NCBI RefSeq assembly: GCF_016802725.1
Contig: NC_052664.1
Location: 9,202,016 to 9,266,015 of the forward strand
Length of the DNA stretch: 64,000 nucleotides
Direction of reading: 5' to 3'
Source: Solenopsis invicta
Lineage: Eukaryota > Arthropoda > Insecta > Hymenoptera > Formicidae
A program made the position numbers and the translations under genes. How positions within the stretch are numbered: the first letter of the stretch is position 1; each line of letters opens with the position of its first letter. Shown piece by piece: positions 32,025 to 43,286 of the stretch. The notes under the pieces were generated by a model. That model saw only the letters and a list, made by a program, of their open reading frames with translations, was not told the DNA's origin and did not search any database.

Positions 32025-32922
32025 TATGAAAAAAATAATGATATATTTTATATTTTAAGTGAATATTGTATATAGAGGCATGGAAAGAAAGAATGTTGTA
32101 ACAAAAGTATGCATTATTTATTATATTTTTATACAAATACAATATAAACGTTATTTCATATACTTCTTTATTCTTAAATATGTTCAACTTGATCGAGCAT
32201 AAGAATGAAATTAAAAACAAAAGTAGAAATAAGTTAAAATGGCTATTGAACATATAATTTCTACAAATGCGAATTGCAAAACAGTCTTATATAATATATA
32301 AAAGACTCAACTCATATATTATTAAACTTTTATTATTAATAGACAATTAAAAAGAGAAAATATTCTGAAATAGAAATCTATAAAAATTATCAAAAATAGT
32401 ATTAATTAGCATAAATTATGCTTTTAATAGAAAATACAAAATCTCATGTATATGAATACTTCATTACGTTTTCACGAACAGGAAAATTTTTCATTTATTT
32501 GAGGCTTTTTGTTCAAATGTATATTACTCAAGAAATTTATAACCAGTAAATTTTTGAATTTTTTGTATCTCATGTTTTCAAGATTCAAACAGTTTCTAAA
32601 GAGTCATTGCATATAAAGATTATAATGGCATAAAAATAACGCAAAAATGTATCAATTGATAAAATATTGCTGCAAAACAGCAATTAAAAATTTATTAATG
32701 GAGTCATTTATGTGTTATAATTTATGCCATTATCTATTATGAACGCGTTATCAATTGATTAATCAATAATAAACATTGATTAATTGATTCATACCGTCAA
32801 CTGATTAATACCATATCATTAATCAATTGATGATATAGAACAATTGATACAATAAGTTTATCACAATACATATTGAACGCTGCTCTCTTATCGAGCAAAT
32901 AACTGGCTGTAATGCATCAGTG
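32025..32922. other. Probable 3' untranslated and intergenic DNA between convergent genes
   Basis: AT-rich, with clusters of ATTGATTAAT palindromes near 32750-32850. No gene or clear transposon end was seen. The TMED transcript must end here, since it is read leftward from 32923. Confidence 0.4.
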
Positions 32923-33153
32923 TTAAATACGTGTCTTGGAATGCCCAGATGGTTTTATATCAAATAACTTCCTAACGAAGTACACTTGAATCATAGTCGT
33001 CAATGTAATGACGACTACCTGCGCGATTGACCACGTTTGCACATAAGAATTATTGTCCAACAGCAAATTTAAGTCTCTTGCCTCTCTGCTCCTGCTCCAA
33101 TGTTGAGTATGAAGCATCTCATTAATGTTTTTCTCTACATTCACAATTGTATT
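32923..33153 (-). CDS. TMED-like gene, exon 4 (coiled coil, TM helix, cytosolic tail)
   Basis: The acceptor CTTTTTTAG (on the - strand) precedes NTIVNVEKNINEMLH. The exon encodes the rest of the coiled coil, the membrane helix and the tail ending KTRI and a stop. The aromatic/basic FVRKLF motif after the membrane fits coat-binding signals of p24 tails; there is no C-terminal KKXX. Confidence 0.92.
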   Translation of the reverse strand, partial: NTIVNVEKNINEMLHTQHWSRSREARDLNLLLDNNSYVQTWSIAQVVVITLTTMIQVYFVRKLFDIKPSGHSKTRI

Positions 33154-36100
33154 CTAAAAAAGAAAAAAATAATAATATAATTCTTAATATATAATTTTAT
33201 GTGCATATACATATATTATAATATACATTATTATATATTACATAACAGTTATATAATATATAATACATACTATATAACAGTTATATAATATATAATACAT
33301 ACTGTATAATATTGAATTTCAGTGATATACACAGAATAGTTCAAATAAAGTACTAGTTACCTCAGGAACCACATAAAAATAAACAGATAAAATAATTTAT
33401 ATAAGAAATAGAGAGAGAGAGAGAGAGAGATTTTTTTAATACAATCTTATATAAATATATAGGTATACTTATATAAGATTGTATTTAAAAAATCTACAAT
33501 AAGTACTTTTAAATATGTTACAATTAAATTTAAAAAGCCCTTCCAAGAAGGCAGCAGAAAGAGCAAAAAATATTTTATTTCTAGATTTATAAATCATTGT
33601 ATGATAGATCTTTACATTTCATGATTCAATGCAATTTTAATTTTGTGATTTAAAAAAAAAATTACTTAGAATAATAATTGCTTGATTTTTAACGTAAAAT
33701 TGATGTCATTTTTTATTGAACACTATTTGAAATTTCAAAATTGCTGCCCTCTCCCTGTCACCTCTTTGGGAGGATTTTCAATTTCAATTTCATACTTAAA
33801 AAAGGCTATTGAAAAAAATCGCCATATAAATCATGTATTTTTACCCAATAGATCCTGAGATATCAGTTTGAAACATTATTTCAACTATCCTGTATATTAC
33901 ATGTACTAATGAACAAGGTAAATTCTAAGTACAAAAAAAATATATACATATACGTAACTAGTAACTATATGAACTTTTATACACACACACGCATACACGC
34001 GCACGCACGCACGCACACTTTTTTATGATCCTTGAGAACAAACAAATATATCGCAGCGTTTATCAACATGCGACTTTGTTTTCAAATTATGAATTTTAAA
34101 TTGAAAATTGAATTGGGAGTGGAAACGTAGATGCACTCCAAATTCCTTTGTTTCGGACGACGCGAGAAAAGTGACGCGAGTAGTTTTTCTGTATTTTAGG
34201 TTAGGCTATTCTCTTTCGAAATAAATATATATTGATGTCTATTTATTTTGTCAGGATAGGATAAATCTTCCTGGCGGAAGAAATAGACATCGCAAAGCTA
34301 ATACATATTTACTCCAAAGAACTTTATAAAACAGACACAAGACTGTACACACGTTTTACAAGAAAATCGGCAACTTTCATCCCCAGAGAACGCAATTAGA
34401 ATTCACTCTTTAATTCACTCACAGCTCTCGTCAAATATTTTCAGTCATGATTGAATATGCATGGTATGCCTCAAAATTAATTCCAAAAAAGCACATTTTT
34501 TCAAATATGAACCAAATATGCTTTCCGCAAGAAATTAGAAACAACAGATGTGCGTGCGGTATGATATCATTTGTTTTATTCAATGTAAGTCCGAGCCATT
34601 GCTCCACACAAAAATGCAATAAAAAATATATAATTATTATGACAAAATTATTTGCAAACAGATTTTAATGATGGATCACTGTAGATTTGAAAGGTTTATT
34701 TTATAAAGTTATATTAATTTTCGGTTTGTAGATATGTATTGTAATATTATAGGCAATTATAACATTGTTATATCATTGTATTATGTGTTTAAATGGAATA
34801 AAAAAATTACAAAACACATATTAAAGAAAAATTCCGAACCGCAAATACAAACATGATTCGCCGGAGCAACCATCCAATTTTTCAAATTTTAATAAGATTA
34901 TAACTTAAAAACAAATTGATAAACGCTGCGATACGTATATTTTTTTCTTCAAGAATCATCAAAAAAATTGATATCAACGAGTATTATTTTATATATTTAC
35001 ATATACATATATATTTTTTGTTAATATGATTATCCATATGCACAAACTCGTACATACATATATATACAAACATAGATGTACACAGGAGCATCTTAAAACA
35101 CTGTTAGCAAAGAATTACGAAAAATAATACCTCATCCAGGATTTGAATCTGGATTCTCTCTACATTATGTTCAAGAATCTTACCAATTTGATTAGCAAGG
35201 GTTGTGTTATTTATTGTAATAACAAATATGTTATTACAGTAACTAGAAAAACATCAAGTCTAGGTTAGTTTTCACAATAAATTCTTTACAGTGTTTAACC
35301 CTTAAACACATAAGTGGATCTCAGACCCCATATGAAGTTTCAAACACTTGCTGTGTGAAGACGGAATGAGATAGGAGATTCAGACTAGAACATAAAAAAA
35401 GTTTGAATCTCCTCTTTTAATAGATATGGTTGATCAACTTTTTTTAGTCAACTAGAATTCGGACGACACGCTAGCAAAGTTTTATTAGGGTCAATGGGAC
35501 CCATATAATGTATGAGTGAAACTTTTTTGTGAGTAATCTTATGTAAAAAAATGGACAAAATACGTTCAAACAGATCCGTACGCGTATGTTACTCTGTCTA
35601 AAGTTAAAATACTATAGTGCCGTGGAAAAGAGGACTTTTGCGTAGAGTCCAAAATATATTATCAAACACATCAATTTTCAACTTTAGACACCTTGAGTTA
35701 ATCAAAAATACCTCATATTCGCCTTGTTACGTAAGTATATTTTTCAATAGAAATGGTAGTGACATAATTTTTTTTGAAAGTATGATTCTTTAGCTTTAAA
35801 ACGTCGTATTGTAAAGTTCTTAAAAGTTTTTTGTTGCAAAGATGATTTTTTTAAAAAAAGTTGATTTTTAGACACCCAAAAATACCTCATATTCTCTTTG
35901 TTATATAATTATTCTTTCTAAAAAGAATGACAACACCATAATTTTTTTTTTAAGTATGACTTTTTAGCTTTAAAATGTCATATTTAAAAGTTCTTAAGTT
36001 TTTTTGTTGCGGAGATATGATTTTTTAAAGAAAAAGTAGATTTTTGAACAATTTCTAATTTTTGCTTAATGGTTTTTCTTTTACAACTTAACAAATCATT

Positions 36101-38707
36101 TTTCGGCAAAGCCGATTATGCAGTCAAATTTCTGAGATTTTGAATTTTCATGTAGAAAAAGTTTGTTGAAAAATGTTGATTAGAACCAAAGTTATAACTT
36201 TTCAAAGTTGAAAGTCTCCCAGACCTGAAAATGTGTTTACGTATTTTATGAAATCGGTGTGTTTAAGGGTTGAAAATGCTTATGAGCACTAGTATTATTA
36301 AAAAAATAAATTGTTAAATTAAATTTACGACATTACACATTTTGATTTCAATTAAGGATTTGTTTCAAGACTGAATATACGGCGCGGAGTTTACGTGAAA
36401 ATCTCTGGTCTGTAAACGCTTTCTGTTTTTAACAATAATTGTTGGTGTCATTGCTTTTTGCCATATAAAATATTTGCGCAACAACATCAACAACTATCAT
36501 TAAGAAAAAGCGTGTACACAATAAACGATAATCTGAATATTGTAAAAATTTTGTCCATAAATTATTGCTCTCAATATTCCCTGCAAATCAATATTAACGA
36601 TACACACACATGCACACGCGCACACGCGCACAATTTTTTGTATAATTAAAAATCACAATTTTATTTATAATATAATTTTTATGTTTATGTAATTGCAACA
36701 TCTATGAAAAAGCTTACCGTAAAGTTCTCAACGGAAAGATTCAATTCTTCCAATTCCTGTGTATATTGCTGCCATTTATCATACCTAACAATTAATGATA
36801 GGATAATAGATGTTTTACTTAACTTTTACACATTACATATTTTTATTAAATTTATTGTAAGCGTCTTACCTGATCACTGTGATATACAAATTGATTAATT
36901 TTGCAGCAAATCTTGAAAACTGATTATCAATGCACACACTATAATAACCACCGTTCACCGATTGATCCTGATAGTCGGCATTGGTACGCCATTGATAAGG
37001 ATATACTATAATCCCCTCTGGATTTCTTACTGCAAAACCAGCTTTTCCATCCCCACCTCGCAAGACCTACAAACAAAACAAATTTGAATCAGTAATATTG
37101 ATATCAGAACACTAGTAATTATTTTTATTTCATTATTGTTTTTTTATTTCAATACTACCATATTGCATCTATGGTCAACAGAAAGGCTTTGCAACTATTG
37201 TAAGATACTTTAATACAATTAGTTTATATACTACCGCTCACTAATTTCAACACAATCCACAGATTCATTGATTTCTTTGTAAAAAATGAATATAATATGT
37301 ATTTTGCACAGAAATGAATTAACTTGCAATTATAAACTTGCAGTTGTATGCATCATATTTATACATTATTTATATTAAAATCCTCCAAAATTGTGATTTT
37401 CAAAAAAAAAGGCTAATAGTAAAATAATATTTGATCCCTGAAAATAAACAAAATACATGTGCATGGTCACGAAGTGATATTGTATTGATATTAAATAGGT
37501 ACATACATGCTATTTTGAAACTGATTCAACACATACCATGAAAGAATTCCATGTTTGCCTTGTATTATGATACTGTGAAAATGTGTAACATAATCTCACA
37601 AATGGCTCTTGGAAAGGAGTTATTAATCAAAAAGCAATTTGCTACAACCATTCATATAAGCTATGTTTTACATTTTTTAAAAATGCAGAACATAGCTTAT
37701 ATAAATGAATTGCAGTGATTTGAATGGTGTATTGAAATTAATGAGTAATATTTACATTTAGATCCAGTAGTAATTAAGGACAAAAACAAAAAAAAACTTT
37801 AACTGCTTTTTTTGTTGAATGCAACCTGTGTAACACTTATCTCACAGTCCATATATTCTGCTATCAAAGGCAATTTTTGATAAATAATTCTTAAAAGATT
37901 TTGCTGATAATGCAGCTATACAAAATAATTTTTTGTGTACAATTGAGATTATCAATTCTCAGACCTTTTATAGTACAAAATTACTAACATATTGTTTACT
38001 TGCTACTACATAAAATTGAACTTTTTGAGCTTATCTCTAGAGCAAAGAAAAGTTTGATAAGAATTTGATACATTCAGTAAAAAACTAATGATATTTTCTC
38101 TACAATCAATAGACTAATCAAATCAAAATCACATTTAAAAATGTACAATTTTTATTCAAAACATTTTTAAAAATTTAATTTTTTGAGTTGTCACTGCAGC
38201 AAATGAACAATATATAAGAAACAAGTGAGCGCATGTAATCCATATAATAGATCACAATTCTTTATGGAAATAAACGATCGTGAAGTTTGCGAACATGCGT
38301 GATCTGCGTGAAATAAAATAGAGCAAATACTCGTAAATTACGTGTTTCTCCGAGTTGAAATACAAGCCCCAAGAGAAAGTGTCTCCAATTCCACACAACC
38401 ATATGGTCAACCAAGCGAGTCGTATTCTGATATTTGTGCCCGATTTTTTTCATTACCCAAAATGAATCATTTGCGGCTTGTCACTTGATAGATATACAGC
38501 CGATGGTACCTGAAAGCTGACGTAGAATGTCGCCCCGGGGTTTACATATTGATAGTAACAGTCCTCCCTGCCGGCGTCGATGTGCACCTTGTAATCCATT
38601 GCAACCGCGGGCAAATTTTCATAAGAAAAACCATCGGCTGGCGGCGCAAGCAGAAACAGGAAGAGCACGCCAAATAGCACGTTATCGAGATGCACAAAGA
38701 GGGTCAT
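32923..38707 (-). CDS. p24/TMED family cargo receptor (TMED6-like), complete four-exon gene
   Basis: Exons on the - strand: 38707-38510, 37066-36870, 36784-36718 and 33153-32923. All junctions are GT-AG and in phase, giving 230 aa. p24 proteins are type I membrane proteins of COPI and COPII vesicles between endoplasmic reticulum and Golgi that help select cargo. A signal peptide (MTLFVHLDNVLFGVLFLFLL) is followed by the GOLD domain, with its disulphide pair in DAGREDCYYQYV and GGYYSVCIDNQFSRF. A coiled-coil stem (YDKWQQYTQELEELNLSVEN, then VEKNINEMLHTQHWSRSREA), one transmembrane helix (SIAQVVVITLTTMIQVYF) and a short tail VRKLFDIKPSGHSKTRI come next. Spacing and tail resemble TMED6/gamma p24s; the exact subfamily is inference. 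An upstream in-frame ATG at 38836 would add 43 residues, but the chosen start gives a clean signal peptide. Confidence 0.9.
33225..33310. repeat. AT-rich tandem duplication
   Basis: The unit ACAGTTATATAATATATAATACATACT is present about twice in tandem in TMED intron 3. Confidence 0.7.
33429..33493. repeat. Near-perfect hairpin in TMED intron 3
   Basis: ATTTTTTTAATACAATCTTATATAA is repeated inverted after a loop of about 14 nt (TTATATAAGATTGTATTTAA...). It is preceded by a GA run (33410-33428). The stem is AT-rich and probably a MITE remnant. Confidence 0.6.
33940..35080. mobile_element. Foldback element of about 1.1 kb
   Basis: TATCGCAGCGTTTATCAA (34051-34068) mirrors TTGATAAACGCTGCGATA (34916-34933). 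The outer sequence also pairs (TGATCCTTGAGAAC against the complement of CTTCAAGAATCATC). The exact ends are blurred by AT- and AC-rich flanks (an AC run at about 33981-34016). No coding frame was seen. Confidence 0.5.
35128..35204 (-). repeat. tRNA-like (SINE-type) sequence
   Basis: On the - strand, TAATCAAATTGGTAAGA resembles an internal A box and CAGATTCAAATCCTG a B box/T arm, spaced about as in a tRNA. The region between would hold an anticodon arm with CAT. The stems are imperfect and no clean acceptor stem closes, so this is more likely a tRNA-derived retroposon or decayed tRNA than a working tRNA gene. Confidence 0.35.
35297..36271. mobile_element. TIR element of about 1.0 kb (AACCCTTAAACACA ends)
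   Basis: AACCCTTAAACACATAAG on the left mirrors CGGTGTGTTTAAGGGTT on the right (about 15 bp). Inside, two blocks around 35690-35880 and 35880-36050 are diverged direct repeats (ACCTCATATTC...GTAGTGACATAATTTTTTTT, AGCTTTAAAA(C/T)GTC). No gene. Confidence 0.5.
36272..36717. other. TMED intron 3, right part
   Basis: AT-rich intron with a short CA run near 36602-36631. Nothing else is recognised. Confidence 0.4.
36718..36784 (-). CDS. TMED-like gene, exon 3 (coiled-coil stem)
   Basis: A 67-nt exon: acceptor TTGTTAG, donor ACG|GTAAGC. It reads YDKWQQYTQELEELNLSVEN then FT, after completing the split Arg codon. It contains one potential N-glycosylation site (NLS). Confidence 0.9.
36870..37066 (-). 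CDS. TMED-like gene, exon 2 (GOLD domain core)
   Basis: Acceptor TTTGTAG, donor ATCAG|GTAAGA. It reads VLRGGDGKAGFAVRNPEGII, VYPYQWRTNADYQDQSVNGG, YYSVCIDNQFSRFAAKLINL. The Cys pairs with that in exon 1 in the family fold. Confidence 0.93.
37067..38509. other. TMED intron 1
   Basis: About 1.4 kb of AT-rich intron. A small palindrome around 37650-37707 (CATATAAGCTATGTT and AACATAGCTTATATAAATG) is the only structure noted. No exon or gene is visible in it. Confidence 0.5.
38510..38707 (-). CDS. TMED-like gene, exon 1 (signal peptide, start of GOLD domain)
   Basis: ATG at 38707, donor TTTCAG|GTACC. 66 codons: signal sequence, then FSYENLPAVAMDYKVHIDAG and REDCYYQYVNPGATFYVSFQ. Phase 0 at the junction. 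Confidence 0.9.
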
Positions 38708-38927
38708 CGCAGTGCGATGCGCATCACAGCAAATGACGTCTGTGACGGACAAAATCCCACACAAAATCCACTTAAGAGACCACGTATAAACGGCATAAAG
38801 GATGGATAATTCCTCAGAACAAAGTGATTTGCGCATGTGTAACTACGTCATCGACCACGTGACTAAAAGAAGAAAAAATCATATATTCTCTTCTTTGATT
38901 GGCCCGTCGCAACGTCGTAACATAAAA

Positions 38928-39092
38928 GGGCCTCGCACATGAAATGCATAACAGAGCATAAGCGTAACATAAAACCTCTGGACCAATGGAAATCTTATGT
39001 AATCAATATGGCGACTTTATACTGAATGCTCATTGGTCCATCGGTCTTATGATGTGCTTATGTTATGTTATGCATTTTATGTGCGTGACCCT
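38928..39092. mobile_element. Palindromic MITE (AGGGCCTCGCACATGAAATG family), copy 1
   Basis: AGGGCCTCGCACATGAAATG on the left; the right is the inverse (CATTTTATGTGCGTGACCCT). The centre has GGACCAATGGA and its complement around ATATGGCGACTTTAT. A close copy is at 40572-40738. It lies about 220 bp upstream of the TMED start, so it may sit in its promoter region. Confidence 0.85.
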
Positions 39093-39110
39093 TTAGACTA
39101 TATAAAGGCT

Positions 39111-39336
39111 TTGTTTACACCGAATACTTGATACGCGTAATATTTAGTAACTTTCTATTCAATTATCTTAATTTCGGTAATAAATTTAATGAATAGTATA
39201 TTAAGCTGGTACAATATGAATCAAGATAATTAATTAAATATAGATATCACGTATACATTTACACGTATTATCGAAATTAAGACAATTTAATAGAAAGTTA
39301 CTTGTTAGTATGCGTGTCAAGTGTTCGGTGTAAACT
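39111..39336. mobile_element. Palindromic MITE (TTTACACCGAA family), copy 1
   Basis: TTTACACCGAATACTTGATA mirrors TGTCAAGTGTTCGGTGTAAA. The arms contain TAACTTTCTATTCAATTATC and its complement. Related copies lie at 49858-50085 and, broken, at 50300-50381 and 51178-51190. Confidence 0.75.
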
Positions 39337-39345
39337 AAGGCTCAA

Positions 39346-39479
39346 TGCACACAGGACGCGTCAACGCGTTACGCATGTCGAATAGCCAATCATTTTTTCG
39401 TTTTTATGACAAGAAATAAGAAAGCAAAAGAATGATTGGCTATTCGCCATGCGTAACGCGTTGACGCGTCCTGTGTGCC
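39346..39479. mobile_element. Palindromic MITE (GCACACAGGACGCGTC)
   Basis: CACACAGGACGCGTCAACGC on the left and the inverse on the right; 133 bp with a short AT-rich loop. A single copy in the window. Confidence 0.75.
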
Positions 39480-39504
39480 TAAGTCTATAATGAACACGAC
39501 TGTA

Positions 39505-40066
39505 CACAGCGTTTCTTACGCAAGAAATTGGATTCGATGTAACGATAATAACGTGAAGAGTAAAGTAACTAGGAGGAAGCTGATCGGGTGACACTCTTTT
39601 GGACACAGCACGATTGGACACCAACCAATCATCTTGACTTATCTAACCAAACCAACGGAAAAACTCTAGGCATCGGCCGCTGTGAGTGGTGGTGTCTAAT
39701 CGTGCGGTGTCCAATCGTGCGCACCCCAAGCTGATCCTGTAAAACGATATCATTGGTTGACGCAAGTTACACTTACGCAAATTACGCCCCATGTGACGGC
39801 ATCCTCAGTTCCACATGAAGCGTACTTTTCGAGACACGTAAATTACAAAATTCAATCGTAAATTTGTTTAGCATTTCTGTTAAAGAGTATAAGAAAAATC
39901 CTAATCAGCAATTGGTTACATTAGATACGGATTTCTTGAAAATCCGCGAAATACGCTTTACGTGAAAAAAGGTTTTTAAAATGGTGTAACGCATAAAACG
40001 TATTTTAGAAGTTACTAGAATACGCAAATTACGCTACGCAAGTTACGCCCCATGTGACAACACTCT
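39505..40066. mobile_element. Composite of GTAACTTGCGTAGC-type palindromic elements
   Basis: Contains CAAGTTACACTTACGCAAAT and GCCCCATGTGACGGCATCCT, then from 39805 an inverted copy of the arm found at 54751-55012 (CGCGAAATACGCTTTACG, ACGCAAGTTACGCCCCATGT). The left end follows a TGTACA. It is interrupted at 39586-39728 by a 9-bp-duplication MITE. Confidence 0.55.
39586..39728. mobile_element. MITE with 8-9 bp duplication, copy in 39.6 kb nest
   Basis: GGGTGACACTCTTTTGGACA on the left; complement of right GGGGTGCGCACGATTGGACA. Flanked by AAGCTGATC (39577-39585 and 39728-39736; the A at 39728 could belong to the element or to the duplication). It shares the core CTTGACTTATCTAACCAAACC...ACTCTAGGCATCGGCCGCTG with the copies at 10711 and elsewhere. 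Confidence 0.8.
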
Positions 40067-40187
40067 GAGGGCAAAGAATTAGAAAGAGACGCTTGCAAAC
40101 TGCGCACACTATTCCTAGTTCCACCCATGGGTGGGCACCAATCATGCCGTTTGTTTTCTATTCCTGAACTCGCTGAATTAGTGTACA

Positions 40188-40384
40188 CCCAAGGACTTTG
40201 ATTCTGTCCATGGGGAAATTTTCCAAACTAAGAAGTCGCTATCTTTCTACATACTTACAATTTATGATTAACGCAACGACCAATAAGCTCTAGTCATTTT
40301 ATTAATCATGAACTGCGAGTATGTAGAAATTGGTGACTTTTCAGTTTAGAAAATTTTCCCATGGACAGAATCAAAGTCCTTGGG
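40188..40384. mobile_element. CCCAAGG palindrome element, copy a (TGTACA-flanked)
   Basis: CCCAAGGACTTTGATTCTGT ... ACAGAATCAAAGTCCTTGGG. The arms contain GAAATTTTCCAAACTAAGAA and the loop AACGACCAATAAGCTCTAGT. Flanked by TGTACA at 40182-40187 and 40385-40390. This family has nine recognisable copies in the window. Confidence 0.85.
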
Positions 40385-40394
40385 TGTACACTTA

Positions 40395-41312
40395 AGCCTG
40401 CCGCAGACGATACGTTTTTTCTTACGGGATTGCTTACGTGCTCCTATACTGGCAGTCTTACGTGCTCCCGTACTGGAAATGGGTAGCTTACGGGCTACGC
40501 TACTGGCTCGCGTACTGGATTTTCGTAATAGATCATGTCCTATTTTTCTTACGTGATTCTGTACTGGTTTAAGGGCCTCGCACATGAAATGCATAACATA
40601 ACATAAGCACAACATAAGACCAATGGACCAATAAAAATGTTATGTAAATCAATATGGCGACTTTATGTTGGATGTTCATTGGTCCATCGGTCTTATGTTG
40701 TGCTTATGTTATGTTATGCATTTCATGTGCGAGGCCCTGTATTGTGAAACCCAATCAGGACGCAGTCTGTATAGGTTATACTGGGTTATACCAGGTTATA
40801 CTGTCGAAGTGTTGTCAAAGTTCGAACGTGAATTCACTTCGCAAACATGACGTCGTGCAAAAATGAAAAGACTTCAAAATATTCCAAAAAAAGTATTTTA
40901 TATTTAATAGAGGCCTACTAATAGAAACCATGTTTATATGCGATAAACACACCAAATTACCATAATAAGCATAGTAAAAGTAAGGCATTAAAGAATGTAT
41001 TGACTGTCGACTCCATAAACGTCGGCGATATTTATTTTGTTGTCGCAATTTTTCAATAATTAAAAATAATGCAATAGCAATTTTACGACAATGTACAACT
41101 GTTGCAATAATTTCATCCATCTCATCTATCTCATCCATATTTAAGCGTGCCGCTTCTATGAAACAAATTTCAGTTGCTCAGCCTGTACGAAAACTCACAC
41201 CGTGTGAAGCCACGGCCAGTAGCACTGCCAATACCATTGCCCGTACGATAGCAAGTAGGAAAATCCAGTTAGAAATCCAGTAAGAAAAAACGTATCGTCT
41301 GCGGCAGGCTTT
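40395..41312. mobile_element. TIR element (AGCCTGCCGCAGACGATACG) of 0.9 kb
   Basis: AGCCTGCCGCAGACGATACG on the left; right ends CGTATCGTCTGCGGCAGGCT. Arms carry repeated (T)TACTGG and TTACG(T/G)G(C/A) motifs. It is interrupted by the MITE at 40572-40738, so it is older than that copy. Non-coding. Confidence 0.8.
40572..40738. mobile_element. Palindromic MITE (AGGGCCTCGCACATGAAATG family), copy 2
   Basis: Near-perfect arms; the ends are AGGGCCTCGCACATGAAATG and its exact inverse complement. Better preserved than the copy at 38928-39092. Nested in the 40395-41312 element. Confidence 0.88.
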
Positions 41313-41323
41313 AAAATGAAATA

Positions 41324-41535
41324 GATAAGGCTTATTTTCTATTCCTGCACTAGACTGCACTGGAACGTTCCTTCTTGCTTTCGCTAACTTTGAAACATCT
41401 ATCTATTTAATTTAAGTGTACACTTATTTAGAGAGTTCAGAAACAGAAAACAAACGGATAGATGTTTGAAAATTAGCGGAAGCAAGAAGGAACGTTCCAG
41501 TGCAGTCTAGTGCACGAATAGAAAACAAGCCTATG
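41324..41535. mobile_element. Palindromic MITE (TAGACTGCACTGGAACGTTC)
   Basis: ATAAGGCTTATTTTCTATTC ... TAGACTGCACTGGAACGTTC on the left is mirrored at 41490-41535 (GAATAGAAAACAAGCCTAT). The centre holds a TGTACA palindrome (41415-41420). Confidence 0.7.
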
Positions 41536-41998
41536 ATGTAAAAAACAAGGTGAAACAAGGTCGGCGGCTCGATGCGTAGTAAGAGGCGTAGCTCGATGTG
41601 ATGAGTTAATAAAATTTGGGTCCAAATATATTCGCGCAATTTAAATACGAAACAATTATATGTAATCACACGTACTTAAAATGTAGATGTTGTTAAAAAA
41701 ATAAATATAAAAATGTAAAAATACTTGAAATTTATTATCTTTAACACGAATCACTGTTGCAATAAACATTGTTGTTATGAACATGAAATACAACAATTTA
41801 GCCATACACATAAGCTCATTTTTATAACTTTCCAAATTTCTTCTAATCCAAGTTTAAAAAATTTGAAATAACAATTATCACAATTTTTATTAATGTACAA
41901 AGTCTCAACCTTACCTTCACGTTTTTCTTTTTTTAAGTAGCTTTGAATTTCTTCGATTCACCGATTATCTCCGATTCACATATAAATACAAGTATAAA
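41536..41998. other. Intergenic DNA without a recognised gene
   Basis: AT-rich; no frame or repeat boundary seen. Confidence 0.4.
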
Positions 41999-43147
41999 TA
42001 CGTCCCAACCTCCGCGCCGCCAGCTGTCGGACTAACAGATATAACAATTTTGAAGGTGCCATTCGTTTGCTAGTCGTTTGCTAGTGTTTGCATGTTTTTT
42101 TTGTTTTGTTTGCATATTAATCAGTTTAAACAAAACATCGAAATTAAAATTTGGACAAGTAAAAAGTCGTTTTAGCCTTTACCTCGTGATTTCCTGAATT
42201 CAGTGTCGAATCGTTTGTTAGTCGTTTGCTAGTTCCGAATATATAAGTATTATTCTAATTATATCAATAAATAATGTAATAATTCATTTATTAATAAAAG
42301 GGATTTTTATAGTATCTTTAGCCTTAGTAACTTTCTAGGTGACTCAATGCGCATGCGCTAGTTTTATCTCCAGTAAAATCTGTGTGTGGCATAAAATCAA
42401 AATTAAAATTTGGATAAATTTGGACAGGTAAAAAACCGTTTTAGCTTTTATCTCGTGATTTCTTGAATAATTCAGTGTCAAATCGTTTGCTAGTTCCGAA
42501 TATATAAGTATTATTCTAATTTATATCAATAAATAATGTAATAATTCGTTTATTAATAAATGGGATTTCTATAGTAACTTTAGCCCTGGTAACTTTCTAG
42601 GTGATCGAGTCATCTAAAAAGTTACTAGGGTTAAAGTTACTATAAAATCTCATTTATTAATAAATGAATTAGTACACCCATGGAATTTGATTCTGTCCAT
42701 GGGAAAATTTTCTAAACTAAGAAGTCGCTATCTTTCTACATACTTACAGTTTATGATTAATGTAACGACCAATAAAATCTAGTCGTTACATTAATCATAA
42801 ACTGCGAGTACGTAGAAAGTGTTGACTTCTCAGTTTAGAAAATTTCCCCATGGACGGAATCAAATTCCATGGGTGGACATTATTTATCGATATAATTAGA
42901 ATAATACTTATATATTCGGAACTAGCAAACGACTAACAAACGATTCGACACTGAATTCAGGAAATCACGAGGTAAAGGCTAAAACGACTTTTTACTTGTC
43001 CAAATTTTAATTTCGATTTTTTGTTTAAACTAATTAATACGCAAACAAAACAAAAAAAACATGCAAACACTAGCAAACGACTAGCAAATGGCACCTTCAA
43101 AATTGTTATATTTGTTAGTCCGACAGCTAGCGACGCGGAGGTTACGT
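41999..43147. mobile_element. Foldback element of about 1.15 kb
   Basis: CCTCCGCG...AGCTGTCGGACTAAC on the left mirrors GTTAGTCCGACAGCTAGCGA on the right. The arms contain CGTTTGCTAGTCGTTTGCTA. The left arm also has an internal direct copy (42130-42300 against 42405-42570). A CCCAAGG-family element (42678-42873) is inserted near its right arm. Confidence 0.7.
42678..42873. mobile_element. CCCAAGG palindrome element, copy b
   Basis: CCCATGGAATTTGATTCTGT ... ACGGAATCAAATTCCATGGG, with altered ends (CCCATGGAA rather than CCCAAGGAC). Flanks AGTACA (42672-42677) and TGGACA are degenerate forms of TGTACA. Nested in the 41999-43147 foldback. Confidence 0.75.
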
Positions 43148-43286
43148 CTCAGTACCGGAGCTGTAGCCATATTGAATCTCAAAATTTGAACCCAGTTCTG
43201 ATTGGTTTAAAGTATGTATGAGATTGGTCTACTGCGCATCTGGTTACTTGTTTCACCTTTCTTCTTACATCATGGGCACCAATATT

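Noticed and set aside
37650..37707. Hairpin in TMED intron 1 considered as a microRNA precursor
   Set aside because: The two arms meet with almost no loop (TTTTTT/AAAAA), unlike a microRNA precursor; more like a tiny palindrome.
38708..38836. Longer N-terminus for the TMED protein from an ATG at 38836
   Set aside because: It would bury the signal peptide behind 43 residues; kept only as an alternative.
39361..39624. Short - strand frame of 87 codons
   Set aside because: Spans two or three different MITEs; no conserved motif.
40144..40205. TTTGTTTTCTATTCCTGAACTCG near a CCCAAGG element as another copy of the 41324 MITE
   Set aside because: Only about 20 bases match one end; no mirrored end was found.
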